From: Demetria terragena DSM 11295
GTDB lineage: Bacteria; Actinomycetota; Actinomycetes; Actinomycetales; Dermatophilaceae
Assembly: GCF_000376825.1 (NCBI RefSeq)
Contig: NZ_AQXW01000004.1
Span: 1-64,000 of the forward strand
Reading direction: 5' to 3'
DNA: 64,000 bases
The translations under genes were made by a program, and so were the position numbers. Below are positions 45,879 to 55,533 of the stretch, in pieces. The notes below the pieces were generated by a model. The model had not been told where the DNA came from, ran no database searches, and saw only the letters and a list, made by a program, of their open reading frames with translations. The first letter of the stretch is position 1; the number at the start of each line of letters is the position of its first letter.

Positions 45879-46330
45879 CCGACGAGGCGAGCGCGCCCTC
45901 CCGGCGGGCCAGCGGGCCGACCACGCGGACCAAAGCCCGGCGCGAGGCGGTGGACCTGCTCTTTGAATCTGAGCAGCGAGCGGTCAACGTGATCGAGCTT
46001 CTTGAGCAGCGCATGGCCGAGCCAGTACGCGAGGTTCCGCCGCGTGCCTACGCGGCGCAGCTGGTGCGCGGCGTGGCCGCAAACTGGCATTCGATCAATG
46101 AAGCGCTCACGACGTACGCCAAGGGCTGGTCGCTGGAACGCATGCCGTCGGTGGACCGCGCCGTGCTTCGGCTCGGCGCCTACGAGGTGATCTATGAGGA
46201 CGATGTCCCAGACGGTGCCGCGATCAGCGAGGCTGTGGCACTGGCTCGGGACCTGTCGACCGACGAATCGCCGACGTTCATCAATGGACTGCTGTCGCGG
46301 TTGTCCGAGGTGAAGACGACCCTCGTCTAG
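45875..46330 (+). CDS. nusB: Transcription antitermination factor NusB
   Basis: 151 residues. [80 protein letters not shown] and FINGLLSRL follow the whole NusB fold. It binds boxA RNA with NusE for rRNA antitermination. GTG start overlaps the efp stop, the usual efp-nusB pair. The 15-residue basic N-terminal extension is normal for actinobacteria. Confidence 0.95.
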   Translation: MTDEASAPSRRASGPTTRTKARREAVDLLFESEQRAVNVIELLEQRMAEPVREVPPRAYAAQLVRGVAANWHSINEALTTYAKGWSLERMPSVDRAVLRLGAYEVIYEDDVPDGAAISEAVALARDLSTDESPTFINGLLSRLSEVKTTLV

Positions 46331-46353
46331 CGGGGAGAGGGAGCCGATCGGGC

Positions 46354-47148
46354 ATGGCGAACGTCGGAGGGTCAATGCACACACCCACGCCGAGCACAGC
46401 CGCCCCGATGTCGACGGTTCGCACACCCCATAGGTCGCCTCGTATCGGGCTGATCGATGCTGGCCGCGGAGTCGCCATTTTGGCGGTGATCGCCTACCAC
46501 CTGGTCTGGGATCTAGGTGACTTTGACTATCTCGCCGGGCACCCGGCCAGGTCTGACACCGGTGTCCTGATCGCGCACTGCATCGCCGGGTCGTTCCTGT
46601 TTCTAGTCGGGGTCAGCCTGGTGCTGGCACACGGCGATCGCTTTCGCCGCCAAGCGTTTATCCGCCGGACGCTGGAACTGGTGGCCTACGGCGTAGTCAT
46701 CTCCCTCGCGACCTATATCGCGATGCCGGCTCAATGGGTGAGCTTCGGCATCTTGCAATGCATCGCCCTGGTCAGCGTGCTAGCGCTGCCGTTTCTGTGG
46801 GCATCGCGCATGGTGGCGGTGGGCGCAGCGGTCTTGGCCGTGGCACTTCCCGGGTTGGTAGACATTCCCGGTCGATCTCGGTGGGTGGCCTGGACTGGGC
46901 TGACGGAAGCCGGGCCGGTCACGATCGATCATGCTCCTGTCTTGCCGCTGTTTGCGTTGACCCTGATGGGGATTGTGCTCATGCGCACGCTTCGGATGCG
47001 CGGGGGAGATACCCGCCTGGCGCAGGTGTCAACTGATCGTCCGCCGTTGCAGTGGTTGGCCTTCCTTGGGCGCCACACGCTGGTGATCTATCTGCTCCAT
47101 CAGCCGATTCTGCTCGGAGCGTTGTACGCCATCCGCTGGGCGACATAG
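46354..47148 (+). CDS. DUF1624 / heparan-alpha-glucosaminide N-acetyltransferase-like membrane protein
   Basis: 264 residues, about seven membrane helices. The RIGLIDAGRGVAILAVIAYH LVWDLGDF start with a buried His, the GVSLVLAHGDRFRRQAFIRR loop and the WLAFLGRHTLVIYLLHQPIL end are those of the DUF1624 family of membrane acyltransferases. It may acetylate an envelope sugar; the acceptor is unknown. An ATG at 46375 is a possible alternative. It follows nusB by 23 bases and converges on the SorC gene with a 3-base gap. Confidence 0.8.
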   Translation: MANVGGSMHTPTPSTAAPMSTVRTPHRSPRIGLIDAGRGVAILAVIAYHLVWDLGDFDYLAGHPARSDTGVLIAHCIAGSFLFLVGVSLVLAHGDRFRRQAFIRRTLELVAYGVVISLATYIAMPAQWVSFGILQCIALVSVLALPFLWASRMVAVGAAVLAVALPGLVDIPGRSRWVAWTGLTEAGPVTIDHAPVLPLFALTLMGIVLMRTLRMRGGDTRLAQVSTDRPPLQWLAFLGRHTLVIYLLHQPILLGALYAIRWAT

Positions 47149-47151
47149 ACG

Positions 47152-48093
47152 CTAGGTCAGCAGCGCTTCCGCCAGGGCGTCGTCAACGACGAGCCGCCGG
47201 ATCCATCGACCCCGCAACGCCGCTCGCGTTGCGGCGGCGCGGTTTACCCCGCGCGCCATCCCAATCACGGTAGGAATGCGACACAGTTGATCCGGGGTGA
47301 GCGTGATGATGCGTTGCGCAAGCGGACTGTCGGTGGTCTGCCCGTGCTCGTCGAAGAGCAGACCCATCGATTCACCGACCACGCCGCGCTCTCGGGCGGC
47401 CCGGGCCTCATCAAGGGAAAAGGCATCGTGAACTGTTGACCCGTCAGGTTCCCAGGCGCCGATGCTGCAGAGTGCAACGGTGACCTGGTCGACCGCCGCG
47501 CGGGCGCGGGCGATGTCGCCGTGCGCCTTTAGGGAGCTCGCACCCTCAGCGGTCGGCATGATGAGTGGCGCGTGGTACCAGAGCGTGTGGCCGTAGGTCA
47601 TTCGCCCAGCCTCTCGAACAATGTCGTAGGCCGTCTCTTGCCCTGGGGTCACCAACGACCCACACAGTTGGACGATGTCGATCGCTGGCAGATGCGTGAG
47701 GGCGCCGATCGCGGCATGGACCGCGCGGGACCACGGGAGCCCCAGGACGTCATCGGCGGTGACCGTTCGTTCGACCACGCGCGCGGCTGCAGCGCCGACG
47801 AGTGCTGCAGCGTCGCGGTCGCCGATGCCGCGAACGACGACGCACTCGTCGAGGCCGAACTTCCTGGCCACGGCAACGCCCAGCGGATCATCTCCATCGG
47901 GATCACGAACCTCGATGGTGACCAACCCCATGGCGTGGGCGTCTTCGAGCAGGCGAGCGACCTTGAACCTACTGATCTGTAGCGACCGAGCGATGTCCGA
48001 CTTACTCTCGCCCGCCAAGTGGTAGCGGCGCGCCACCGCGACGGCGAGGTGAGCGTGGTGCCTGGAGCGGGAATGGGGCATCGAGGCGCTCAC
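47152..48093 (-). CDS. SorC/DeoR-type sugar-binding transcriptional regulator
   Basis: 313 residues from GTG 48093, chosen because GGGGAA lies five bases upstream; frames opening at 48117 lack a ribosome binding site. N-terminal HTH: VARRYHLAGESKSDIARSLQ ISRFKVARLLEDA. The rest is the SorC sugar-phosphate-binding domain (VVVRGIGDRDAAALVGAAAA, DIVQLCGSLVTPGQETAYDI, CSIGAWEPDGSTVHDAF). Such regulators respond to phosphorylated sugars. It is divergent from the binding-protein gene and probably controls it. Confidence 0.9.
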   Translation of the reverse strand: MSASMPHSRSRHHAHLAVAVARRYHLAGESKSDIARSLQISRFKVARLLEDAHAMGLVTIEVRDPDGDDPLGVAVARKFGLDECVVVRGIGDRDAAALVGAAAARVVERTVTADDVLGLPWSRAVHAAIGALTHLPAIDIVQLCGSLVTPGQETAYDIVREAGRMTYGHTLWYHAPLIMPTAEGASSLKAHGDIARARAAVDQVTVALCSIGAWEPDGSTVHDAFSLDEARAARERGVVGESMGLLFDEHGQTTDSPLAQRIITLTPDQLCRIPTVIGMARGVNRAAATRAALRGRWIRRLVVDDALAEALLT

Positions 48094-48110
48094 CGTTCTT
48101 CCCCAGATCG

Positions 48111-48139
48111 TTGACACGGACTGTGACCCTGATCATACT
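48111..48139 (+). promoter_or_regulatory. Promoter of the sugar-binding lipoprotein gene, with possible operator
   Basis: TTGACA (48111-48116), 17 bases, CATACT (48134-48139): close to sigma-70 consensus. A TGATCA palindrome (48130-48135) overlaps the -10 box and is a candidate site for the divergently encoded SorC regulator. Confidence 0.6.
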
Positions 48140-48186
48140 CACCCGAGCGGGCAATGATGCTCAGACGTGCAGCGGAGGATGACGTG

Positions 48187-49509
48187 ATGATCTGGTCAAG
48201 GCGAGTAGCCCCGGGAGTTGTTGCTCTCCTTGCGTTGGCTGGCTGCTCCTCGGATGAGCCTGCCGATGATGGCAAGACCTTGACGGTGGCGATCCCCGAC
48301 AACGCCGACCTACAGCGCATGAAGTCGTTGGTCTCCGACTTCACGGCGAAGAATCCTGGGGTCAGGGTCTCCTTTGTGACTCTTGCCGAGGGCGAATTGC
48401 GGCAGAAGGTGACGACCGATGTCGCTGCTCAAGGCGGTCAGTATGACGTCGTCGCCTTGGGTGCATACGAGACAGAGATCTGGTCGGAAAAGGACTTCCT
48501 AGAGCCGATGACTGGGCTGCCCTCCAGTTATGACGTGGGGGACCTGCTGCCCAACATTCGCAGTGCGTTGACCGCCAAGGACGCGCTGTATGCCCTGCCG
48601 TTCTATGGGGAGTCGTCTTTCACGATGTACCGCAAGGACGTCTTCAAGAAGGCTGGGCTGACGATGCCCGCGAAGCCGACCTGGGAATTCATGAAGTCGG
48701 CTGCCAAAAAGTTGAGCACCGTGGACGGCGGCGATGTCTGCCTCCGCGGCAAGGCGGGCTGGGGCGAGAACGTGGCCTTCCTGACGGCCATGGCGAACTC
48801 CTACGGCGGACGTTGGTTCAACCAGGACTGGAAACCCCAGTTGGAGACTCCGGCCTGGAAGAAGGCCCTGAATACGTATGTGGCCCTAGGCAAGCACGCA
48901 CCCGAGAGTGTCGCCAGCAACGGCTACAACGAGAACCTCCAACTGTTCCGGGACGGCAAGTGCGCCTTGTGGGTCGACTCCACCGTGGCCGGCTCGACGC
49001 TCACGGCTCAAGACGACCTCAAGGGGAAGGTCGGGTATGCACCGGCTCCCGGCGCGGGCGAGAGCAAGGACAGTTCCTGGCTGTGGGCATGGTCGCTGGC
49101 GGTGCCGACCAGTTCGAACAACAAGGCCATGGCAAAGAAGTTTGCGACGTGGGCGACCTCGCCGGAATACACCGAACTCGTGGCCGACGAGCACGGTTGG
49201 GCCAATGTTCCGCCCGGCGCACGGAAGTCTCTGTACCAGAACCAGGAGTACCTCAAGGCCGCGCCTTTTGCCCGCCAGACTGAGCGCGCGATTAATGCGT
49301 CCGACGCGCGGAAGCCGACGGTCGACCCGGTGCCCTACGTCGGTATTCAGTACGTCGCGATCCCCGAGTTCCAAGGCATTGGAACGGCAGTCGGCAACCG
49401 CGCGACGAAGGCGCTCACGGGCGACATCGACAGCGGTGAAGCACTGAGCAACGCGCAGTGGGTCACCACCAAAGTGATGGGCAAGCAAGATCGGCAGGCC
49501 GAGAAGTGA
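48187..49509 (+). CDS. Sugar ABC transporter substrate-binding lipoprotein (family 1)
   Basis: 440 residues from ATG 48187 (GGAGG eight bases upstream; GTG 48184 is in frame too). Signal peptide IWSRRVAPGVVALLALAGC with lipobox Cys about residue 20. Body: LTVAIPDNADLQRMKSLVSD FTAKNPGVRV, YDVVALGAYETEIWSEKDFL EP, ALPFYGESSFTMYRKDVFKK AGL, typical of family 1 sugar-binding proteins. No permease or ATPase gene follows; the next gene is an unrelated NCS1 transporter, so it either uses permeases coded elsewhere or is the remnant of a lost operon. Confidence 0.9.
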   Translation: MIWSRRVAPGVVALLALAGCSSDEPADDGKTLTVAIPDNADLQRMKSLVSDFTAKNPGVRVSFVTLAEGELRQKVTTDVAAQGGQYDVVALGAYETEIWSEKDFLEPMTGLPSSYDVGDLLPNIRSALTAKDALYALPFYGESSFTMYRKDVFKKAGLTMPAKPTWEFMKSAAKKLSTVDGGDVCLRGKAGWGENVAFLTAMANSYGGRWFNQDWKPQLETPAWKKALNTYVALGKHAPESVASNGYNENLQLFRDGKCALWVDSTVAGSTLTAQDDLKGKVGYAPAPGAGESKDSSWLWAWSLAVPTSSNNKAMAKKFATWATSPEYTELVADEHGWANVPPGARKSLYQNQEYLKAAPFARQTERAINASDARKPTVDPVPYVGIQYVAIPEFQGIGTAVGNRATKALTGDIDSGEALSNAQWVTTKVMGKQDRQAEK

Positions 49510-49536
49510 TGGCCCAGCAGAACGGACTGAACTGAC

Positions 49537-51456
49537 ATGAGCATTCAGGAGACCAAGGCCAGTCCGGCGGAGATGGATCCCGAACTGGCGGCAATGGACC
49601 CCGAGCAGTTGCCGGTGCCCGAACACCGTACGCACGGGGCTGGCCACTTCGCGGGCCTGTACGCCGCCGAGCACGTGGCGGCGACGGAGTTCGTCTTCGG
49701 TGCCACGTTCGTGGCACTCGGCGCGGGAATTTGGGACATTCTGATCGGCCTGATCATCGGTAATACGTTGGCGATGCTCAGTTTCCGATTCATCACTGCA
49801 CCCATCGCGGTGAAGGCCCGACTGAGCCTCTATACCTATCTCCAGCGCATCGCGGGTGACTCGGTGTCGCGGGTCTACAACGCCGCGAACGCGATCATCT
49901 TCGCGGTGATCTCCGCTGCGATGATCACGGTATCTGCAACCGCAGTTCGCGGTATCTTTGGCTTCCCTGCGCAGGAATCGGCCTATCCCACGCACATTGG
50001 TTTCATCATCATCGCGTTGGTCTTTAGCGCGGTTGCGGTCTTGGTCGCGGTCTTTGGCTTCGACACCTTGGCCGAGTTCGCGTCAATCTGTGGTCCGTGG
50101 TTGATGGTGATGTTCACCGTCGGCGGCATGGTGTTGCTGCCGATGCTCACCGAAACCATCGCCGGGACGACCCGGCTGACCAGCTTCGACCAGTTCATCG
50201 ACGTCGCGAGTTCGACGGTCTTCACTGGCGTCAACTCCGAAGGAGAGCCTGGTATCGGGCTGTGGGAAGTTGCCGGGTTCGCCTGGGCCGCAAACACTTT
50301 CGCCCACTTCGGACTGATCGACATGGCGTTGTTGCGCTATGCCAAGAAGGCGCGGTACGCGTACGGCACGGCGACCGGCATGATGTTCGGCCACTACATT
50401 GCCTGGATTGCCGCCGGTCTCATGGGCGCCGCTGTGGCTCAGATCACCGCGACGAGCATCGCGGTTTTGGAGCCGGGCGATGTCGCATGGCACGCCTTGG
50501 GTGCGGCTGGCTTCGTGACCGTCATTGTGGCGGGGTGGACGACCGCTAACTCGAACATCTATCGGGCGGGATTGGCCGGGCAAGCGGTCTTCCCTAACGT
50601 GTCCCGGGTCAAGGTCACGCTCGCGGTCGGCGTCTTGGTCATGGTTGCCAGCGTGTTCCCGTTCGTCTATCGAAACATGCTGCCCTTGTTGACCTATGCG
50701 GGTCTGTTGCTGGTCCCCATCGGCGGCATCATCTTCGCGGAGCACCACCTGTTCCATCGGATGGGCATGACGCAGTACTGGTCGCGCTATCGCAAGCAGC
50801 GGACCAACGTTCCAGCGTTCGTGGCCTGGGGAGGCGCGCTCGTCGTCGGCTTCGGCCTGCAGATCCTGCAGGTGATCCCGTACTACTACCTGTTCATTCC
50901 CGCCTGGTTCGCCTCGATCATCATTTACACCGTCTTGGCTAAACGGGCTGGGGCTGGGGAGGACTACGCCGCCCATATCGCCGAGGACGAAGAGTTCAAC
51001 GAACGGGTGCGCCTCTTCCATGAGCGGCGCGCGGCAACCGAGGATCCACGCACCTTCAAGGATTCTTCGATCATCGGCCACGGCCTACGAGCGGTGTGGA
51101 TTCTCTCGCTCGTCGCGATCCTGGTGATGGCCTGGAACGTGCTCTTCCGCAGCGGCGACCTCTACGAGTACTACGTCAACCTCGACCGGTTCTATCTCGT
51201 GGCGTTGGTGGGTACGATCGTCTATTTCGTGACGACCTGGGGCGCATTACAGCGCACCAAGTGGTTGGCCAAGAAGCACCTGTCGAGCGAGTCGCGCGAA
51301 GCACCGCCCATTGACACCACCCAGCCGGCCCGTCGGGCAGCCCCTGCGACACACGACAGCAAGGTCGCTACTCGTCTCGAGGAGAGCGAGCAGCGGTTGC
51401 GGACCAAGGTCAAGGGTCGCCGGAAGCCGCCGCAGGACGATACGACCGTGAGTTGA
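49537..51456 (+). CDS. NCS1-type purine/cytosine/allantoin permease family protein
   Basis: 639 residues with 12 predicted membrane helices. GAGHFAGLYAAEHVAATEFV FGATFVALGAGIWD and the APIAVKARLSLYTYLQRIAG segment are the start of the NCS1 family; GWTTANSNIYRAGLAGQAVF resembles the TM8-10 substrate region. A charged tail of some 80 residues (from about 555) is unusually long. It likely imports a nucleobase or related compound with H+ or Na+. It lies 27 bases after the binding-protein gene and 80 before the pyr operon, so a pyrimidine substrate is possible. Confidence 0.85.
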   Translation: MSIQETKASPAEMDPELAAMDPEQLPVPEHRTHGAGHFAGLYAAEHVAATEFVFGATFVALGAGIWDILIGLIIGNTLAMLSFRFITAPIAVKARLSLYTYLQRIAGDSVSRVYNAANAIIFAVISAAMITVSATAVRGIFGFPAQESAYPTHIGFIIIALVFSAVAVLVAVFGFDTLAEFASICGPWLMVMFTVGGMVLLPMLTETIAGTTRLTSFDQFIDVASSTVFTGVNSEGEPGIGLWEVAGFAWAANTFAHFGLIDMALLRYAKKARYAYGTATGMMFGHYIAWIAAGLMGAAVAQITATSIAVLEPGDVAWHALGAAGFVTVIVAGWTTANSNIYRAGLAGQAVFPNVSRVKVTLAVGVLVMVASVFPFVYRNMLPLLTYAGLLLVPIGGIIFAEHHLFHRMGMTQYWSRYRKQRTNVPAFVAWGGALVVGFGLQILQVIPYYYLFIPAWFASIIIYTVLAKRAGAGEDYAAHIAEDEEFNERVRLFHERRAATEDPRTFKDSSIIGHGLRAVWILSLVAILVMAWNVLFRSGDLYEYYVNLDRFYLVALVGTIVYFVTTWGALQRTKWLAKKHLSSESREAPPIDTTQPARRAAPATHDSKVATRLEESEQRLRTKVKGRRKPPQDDTTVS

Positions 51457-51471
51457 CGTTCTGCAGTCCGC

Positions 51472-51477
51472 TACGAT
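51472..51477 (+). promoter_or_regulatory. Probable pyr operon -10 box
   Basis: TACGAT, about 60 bases before pyrR. It would start the transcript just before the PyrR-binding leader. A TTGACG at 51453 is only 13 bases upstream, too close for a standard -35. Confidence 0.4.
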
Positions 51478-51491
51478 GAGCGCGTTCGACA

Positions 51492-51529
51492 TCCTTTAAC
51501 GATTCCGTCCTGTGAGGCGGCGAAGGAGG
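51492..51529 (+). promoter_or_regulatory. PyrR-binding mRNA leader overlapping the pyrR ribosome binding site
   Basis: The hairpin CCG (51505-51507)...CGG (51518-51520) encloses TCCTGTGAGG, a match to the PyrR loop consensus UCCNGNGAGG known from Bacillus. Outside it, TCCTT (51492-51496) can pair with AAGGA (51523-51527), which is the pyrR Shine-Dalgarno. There is no terminator. So PyrR with UMP probably locks the hairpin and blocks translation, as reported for mycobacteria. Confidence 0.8.
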
Positions 51530-51537
51530 TCCGCGCT

Positions 51538-52119
51538 GTGGCGCGTTCTGACTCTGGTGCACTGGCGGCTGACACCCAGCCTGGCCGCACCGTTCTGACA
51601 TCCGATGAGATCGCCCGGGCGCTGCGCCGGATGGCCCACGAGGTGATCGAGCGCAATAAGGGCATCGACGACCTGGTCGTGCTAGGCATCCCCACCCGTG
51701 GCGTCGCACTGGCGGACCGTCTCGCGAGCGCGCTGACAGACGTGGAAGGTCAACCGGTGGCGGTTGGCTCGCTCGACGTGACCATGTATCGCGACGACTT
51801 ACGCAGCCAGCCCACGCGGGCCGCGCACGCCACACAGATTCCCGACAGCGGCATTGACGACAAGACAGTCGTGCTCGTCGACGACGTGCTCTACTCCGGT
51901 CGTACCGTCCGGGCTGCACTCGACGCGCTCGGTGACCTTGGTCGGCCCAAGGCCGTACGCCTCGCGGTCCTGGTGGATCGCGGTCACCGCGACCTTCCGA
52001 TCCGAGCCGATCACGTTGGCAAGAACCTCCCGACGGCCCAGAGCGAGCGGGTCAGTGTTCGGCTGGTTGAGCACGACGGCACCGAGGACGCGGTACGCAT
52101 CGAGGATGGTGCGCGATGA
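51538..52119 (+). CDS. pyrR: Bifunctional pyr operon regulator / uracil phosphoribosyltransferase PyrR
   Basis: 193 residues. Type I PRTase fold: [39 protein letters not shown] loop [21 protein letters not shown], and basic RNA-binding face around MYRDDLRS and [28 protein letters not shown]. It binds pyr leader RNA in response to UMP and has UPRTase activity. GTG start with AAGGAGG 8 bases upstream. It overlaps pyrB by 4 nt. Confidence 0.96.
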   Translation: MARSDSGALAADTQPGRTVLTSDEIARALRRMAHEVIERNKGIDDLVVLGIPTRGVALADRLASALTDVEGQPVAVGSLDVTMYRDDLRSQPTRAAHATQIPDSGIDDKTVVLVDDVLYSGRTVRAALDALGDLGRPKAVRLAVLVDRGHRDLPIRADHVGKNLPTAQSERVSVRLVEHDGTEDAVRIEDGAR

Positions 52120-53042
52120 AGCACCTGCTGTCCGCGGCGGACCTGTCCCGCGATGAAACCCTCAGCATTCTGGACACCGCACGGCAGATGCATGAGATCC
52201 AGCAGCGGGACGTCAAGAAGTTGCCCGCGTTGCGTGGTCGGACGGTCGTCAATCTGTTCTTCGAAGACTCGACTCGCACCCGCAGTTCGTTCGAGATCGC
52301 CGGAAAGTGGCTGTCCGCGGACGTCATCAATGTTTCGGCAAAAGGGTCCTCGGTCAGCAAGGGGGAGTCACTACGAGACACCGTCCTGACCGTGGGCGCG
52401 ATGGGCGTCGACGGCATGATCATTAGGCATCACGCCAGTGGGGCGCCGCTGCAGGTATCCCAGTGGGTTGACGCTTCGGTGATTAACGCTGGCGACGGAA
52501 TGCACGAGCACCCTACCCAGGCATTGCTTGATGCCTACACGATGCGGGAGCGCCTCGGCGACTTGGCAGGCAAGCACGTCGCGATCGTCGGCGACCTGAC
52601 GCATTCACGGGTGGTGCGATCCAACCTGATGTTGCTGCGCACCCTGGGCGCACAGGTGACCTTGGTCGCGCCGCCGACACTGATGCCGAGCGGCATCACG
52701 ACCTGGGCGGGTAGCGATGGCTTCGCGGTGACCTACGACCTTGACGCCACGCTTCCTCAAGTGGATGCCCTCATGATGTTGCGGGTCCAGCGGGAGCGGA
52801 TGTCCGGCGGTTTCTTTCCCACTCCCCGCGAATACACCGTGGGCTTTGGGCTGACCCGAGATCGTCTCCGAACCCTCCCGGATCACGCGGTGATCTGTCA
52901 CCCCGGTCCGATGAACCGCGGCCTAGAGATCGCCGCAGATGCCGCTGACGAGGGTCGCTCGGTGATCCTTGATCAGGTTTCTGCAGGCGTCGCCGTCCGA
53001 ATGAGCGTGCTTTACCACCTGCTTGCAGGCGGCGAAAGCTGA
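52116..53042 (+). CDS. pyrB: Aspartate carbamoyltransferase catalytic subunit
   Basis: 308 residues. [20 protein letters not shown] is the carbamoyl-phosphate site, [15 protein letters not shown] the 80s loop, [17 protein letters not shown] the catalytic His loop, and [14 protein letters not shown] and [12 protein letters not shown] the aspartate domain. It commits carbamoyl phosphate to pyrimidines. No regulatory subunit gene is present. ATG overlaps pyrR; the stop shares a base with pyrC. Confidence 0.97.
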   Translation: MKHLLSAADLSRDETLSILDTARQMHEIQQRDVKKLPALRGRTVVNLFFEDSTRTRSSFEIAGKWLSADVINVSAKGSSVSKGESLRDTVLTVGAMGVDGMIIRHHASGAPLQVSQWVDASVINAGDGMHEHPTQALLDAYTMRERLGDLAGKHVAIVGDLTHSRVVRSNLMLLRTLGAQVTLVAPPTLMPSGITTWAGSDGFAVTYDLDATLPQVDALMMLRVQRERMSGGFFPTPREYTVGFGLTRDRLRTLPDHAVICHPGPMNRGLEIAADAADEGRSVILDQVSAGVAVRMSVLYHLLAGGES

Positions 53043-54358
53043 TGGGAGACAACGTGATCGATACTCCAAACGTCCTGCTCATTCGGGGCGCCGATGTCCT
53101 TGGCGAGGGACGCACCGACCTCCTGCTTCAAGAGGGCCGCATCGTCGACTCCGGGTCGCTCGGTGCGCCGCCCGACGCGGAAGTCATCGACGCCGATGGA
53201 CTCGTGGCGTTGCCGGGGCTGGTCGACCTGCACACCCACCTGCGCGAGCCGGGTCGAGAAGACGCCGAGACCATCCGTACCGGGTCATCGGCGGCCGCCG
53301 CGGGCGGCTTCACGGCGGTGCTCGCTATGGCAAACACCAGTCCGGTCACGGACACGGCGGAGGCGGCCGAGCGGGTGTGGGATCTGGGCCAGGCCAGTGG
53401 CCTGGTGGATGTGCAGCCCATTGGTGCGGTGACCAAAGGCTTGGCTGGCGAAGAACTTGCCGAGCTCGGACTCATGGCGCGATCGCGCGCGTCGGTTCGA
53501 GTGTTTAGCGACGATGGCAAATGCGTCCACGACGCTCGACTGATGCGGCGGGCGCTCGAATACGTCAAAGCCTTCGATGGGGTGGTCTCCCAGCACGCTC
53601 AGGAACCGCGCCTGGCCGATGGGCAAGCGTGCTGTCACGAGGGTGAACTGTCCGGTCGACTCGGACTGCCGGGATGGCCAGGCGTTGCCGAAGAGGTGAT
53701 CGTTGCCCGCGACGTCATGCTGGCGCGGCATACGGGATCGCGCGTGCACATCGCGCATGTCTCCACCGCTGGGTCGGTTGAGGTGATCCGGTGGGCCAAA
53801 GCCCAGGGCATCGCGGTGACCGCCGAGGTGACGCCGCACCATCTGCTGCTGACCACGGACCTGCTGACCGGATACGACCCCACCTTTAAGGTCAACCCGC
53901 CCCTTCGCCCCGAGGAGGACGTTGAGGCGTTGCGAGAGGCGCTTGCGGACGGAACCATTGACGCGGTGGCCACGGATCACGCACCGCACGCCCGCCACGA
54001 CAAGGAGCATGCCTTTGCAGAGGCGGCCTTCGGCATGCTGGGACTCGAGCAGGCGCTATCGGTCGTGAGCACGGTGATGGTGGAGCCGGGACGGATGACC
54101 TGGAGCCAGGTGGCTCAGGTGATGTCCAGTCGACCAGCCGAGATTGCCGGACTTGACGGCCACGGAATCGCGCTCGCCAAGGACTCGCCAGCGACGCTGA
54201 CATTGATCGACCCGACAGCGACCTATGTCGTGAATCGGGAACATTCGCAGTCACTTTCGCGCAACAACCCTTGGCATGGGCGCGAGTTGACCGGCCGGGT
54301 GCAGGCTACCTTCCTGCGCGGGCGCCAAACATTCACTCAAGGAAAGGTGCTCGCGTGA
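53042..54358 (+). CDS. pyrC: Dihydroorotase
   Basis: 438 residues, class I amidohydrolase. Metal site [17 protein letters not shown] (HxH), carboxylated-Lys region, [32 protein letters not shown] and [15 protein letters not shown] (final Asp), with substrate-binding [13 protein letters not shown]. It closes carbamoyl-aspartate to dihydroorotate. ATG 53042 shares a base with pyrB's stop; a GTG at 53054 is an alternative. The stop overlaps the carA GTG, leaving no room for the small gene often found between pyrC and carA in actinobacteria. Confidence 0.96.
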   Translation: MGDNVIDTPNVLLIRGADVLGEGRTDLLLQEGRIVDSGSLGAPPDAEVIDADGLVALPGLVDLHTHLREPGREDAETIRTGSSAAAAGGFTAVLAMANTSPVTDTAEAAERVWDLGQASGLVDVQPIGAVTKGLAGEELAELGLMARSRASVRVFSDDGKCVHDARLMRRALEYVKAFDGVVSQHAQEPRLADGQACCHEGELSGRLGLPGWPGVAEEVIVARDVMLARHTGSRVHIAHVSTAGSVEVIRWAKAQGIAVTAEVTPHHLLLTTDLLTGYDPTFKVNPPLRPEEDVEALREALADGTIDAVATDHAPHARHDKEHAFAEAAFGMLGLEQALSVVSTVMVEPGRMTWSQVAQVMSSRPAEIAGLDGHGIALAKDSPATLTLIDPTATYVVNREHSQSLSRNNPWHGRELTGRVQATFLRGRQTFTQGKVLA

Positions 54359-55533
54359 CGAGCTATGTCGAGCGCAGCCGGGCCGTGCTGGTTCTGGAAG
54401 ATGGTCGCGTCTTTGAAGGTCGGTCCTATGGTGCAGTGGGCACGACATCGGGGGAGGCTGTCTTCTCCACTGGCATGACGGGCTACCAGGAAACGTTGAC
54501 TGACCCGAGTTACCACCAGCAGGTCGTGGTCATGACCGCGCCGCACGTCGGTAACACTGGCGTCAACGACGAGGACGCCGAGTCGCGCCGCATCTGGGTC
54601 GCGGGTTATGTGGTGCGAGATCCCGCGATTCGTCCGTCTAACTGGCGCTCGGTGCGCACCCTCGAGGACGACCTCCGAGAGCAGGGAGTCGTCGGTATCT
54701 GCGATATCGATACGCGCGCCCTGACCCGCCACTTGCGTGAGCGTGGCGCGATGCGGGTGGGAATCTTCAGCGGAGCGGATGCCGAGCGTCGTACCAGGGA
54801 ACTGGTTCAGGATGTCCAGCGATCACCGGAGATGGCCGGTTCGGAGTTGGCCTCGGAGGTCTCGACACGCGAGGCCTACGTCGTACCCGCCGTCGGCTCG
54901 AAGAAGTTCACGGTGGCCGCTGTGGACCTGGGCATTAAGGCCATGACCCCACAGCGCATGGCCGAGCGTGGCATCGAGGTCCACGTCCTACCAGCGGACG
55001 TGAGCTTCGAAGCCATCCGCGAGCTGGAACCCGATGGGGTGTTCTTCTCCAACGGCCCGGGGGATCCGTCGACGGCACCTCAGGTCGACCTGCTGCGCGA
55101 CGTACTCGATGCCCGGATTCCGTTCTTTGGCATCTGCTTCGGCAACCAGATCCTAGGTCGCGCACTGGGCTTTGGCACCTTCAAACTCAAGTACGGTCAC
55201 CGCGGGATCAATCAGCCGGTGATGGATCGCTCGACCGGCAAGGTCGAAGTCACAGCCCACAACCACGGGTTCGCGGTGGACGCACCGCTCGATGGCGATG
55301 TGACGGCCCCTGCTGACGCCGAGGATGGTCGCTCCTATGGGCGCGTTCGCGTCAGTCATGTCTGCCTTAACGACGACGTGGTCGAGGGCCTCGAATGCCT
55401 TGATATCCCTGCGTTCTCGGTGCAATACCACCCGGAGGCTGCAGCCGGGCCGCATGATGCCGCCTACCTATTTGATCGGTTCGTTGACGTCCTGGAAGGA
55501 CAGCGTGTGAAGTCAGAGAGTGGTGCCCGCTGA
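54355..55533 (+). CDS. carA: Carbamoyl-phosphate synthase small (glutaminase) subunit
   Basis: 392 residues. N-terminal [46 protein letters not shown]-terminal class I amidotransferase with nucleophile Cys in [17 protein letters not shown] and His/Glu in [15 protein letters not shown]. It passes ammonia from glutamine to CarB. GTG start overlaps pyrC; stop shares a base with carB. Confidence 0.96.
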   Translation: MTSYVERSRAVLVLEDGRVFEGRSYGAVGTTSGEAVFSTGMTGYQETLTDPSYHQQVVVMTAPHVGNTGVNDEDAESRRIWVAGYVVRDPAIRPSNWRSVRTLEDDLREQGVVGICDIDTRALTRHLRERGAMRVGIFSGADAERRTRELVQDVQRSPEMAGSELASEVSTREAYVVPAVGSKKFTVAAVDLGIKAMTPQRMAERGIEVHVLPADVSFEAIRELEPDGVFFSNGPGDPSTAPQVDLLRDVLDARIPFFGICFGNQILGRALGFGTFKLKYGHRGINQPVMDRSTGKVEVTAHNHGFAVDAPLDGDVTAPADAEDGRSYGRVRVSHVCLNDDVVEGLECLDIPAFSVQYHPEAAAGPHDAAYLFDRFVDVLEGQRVKSESGAR

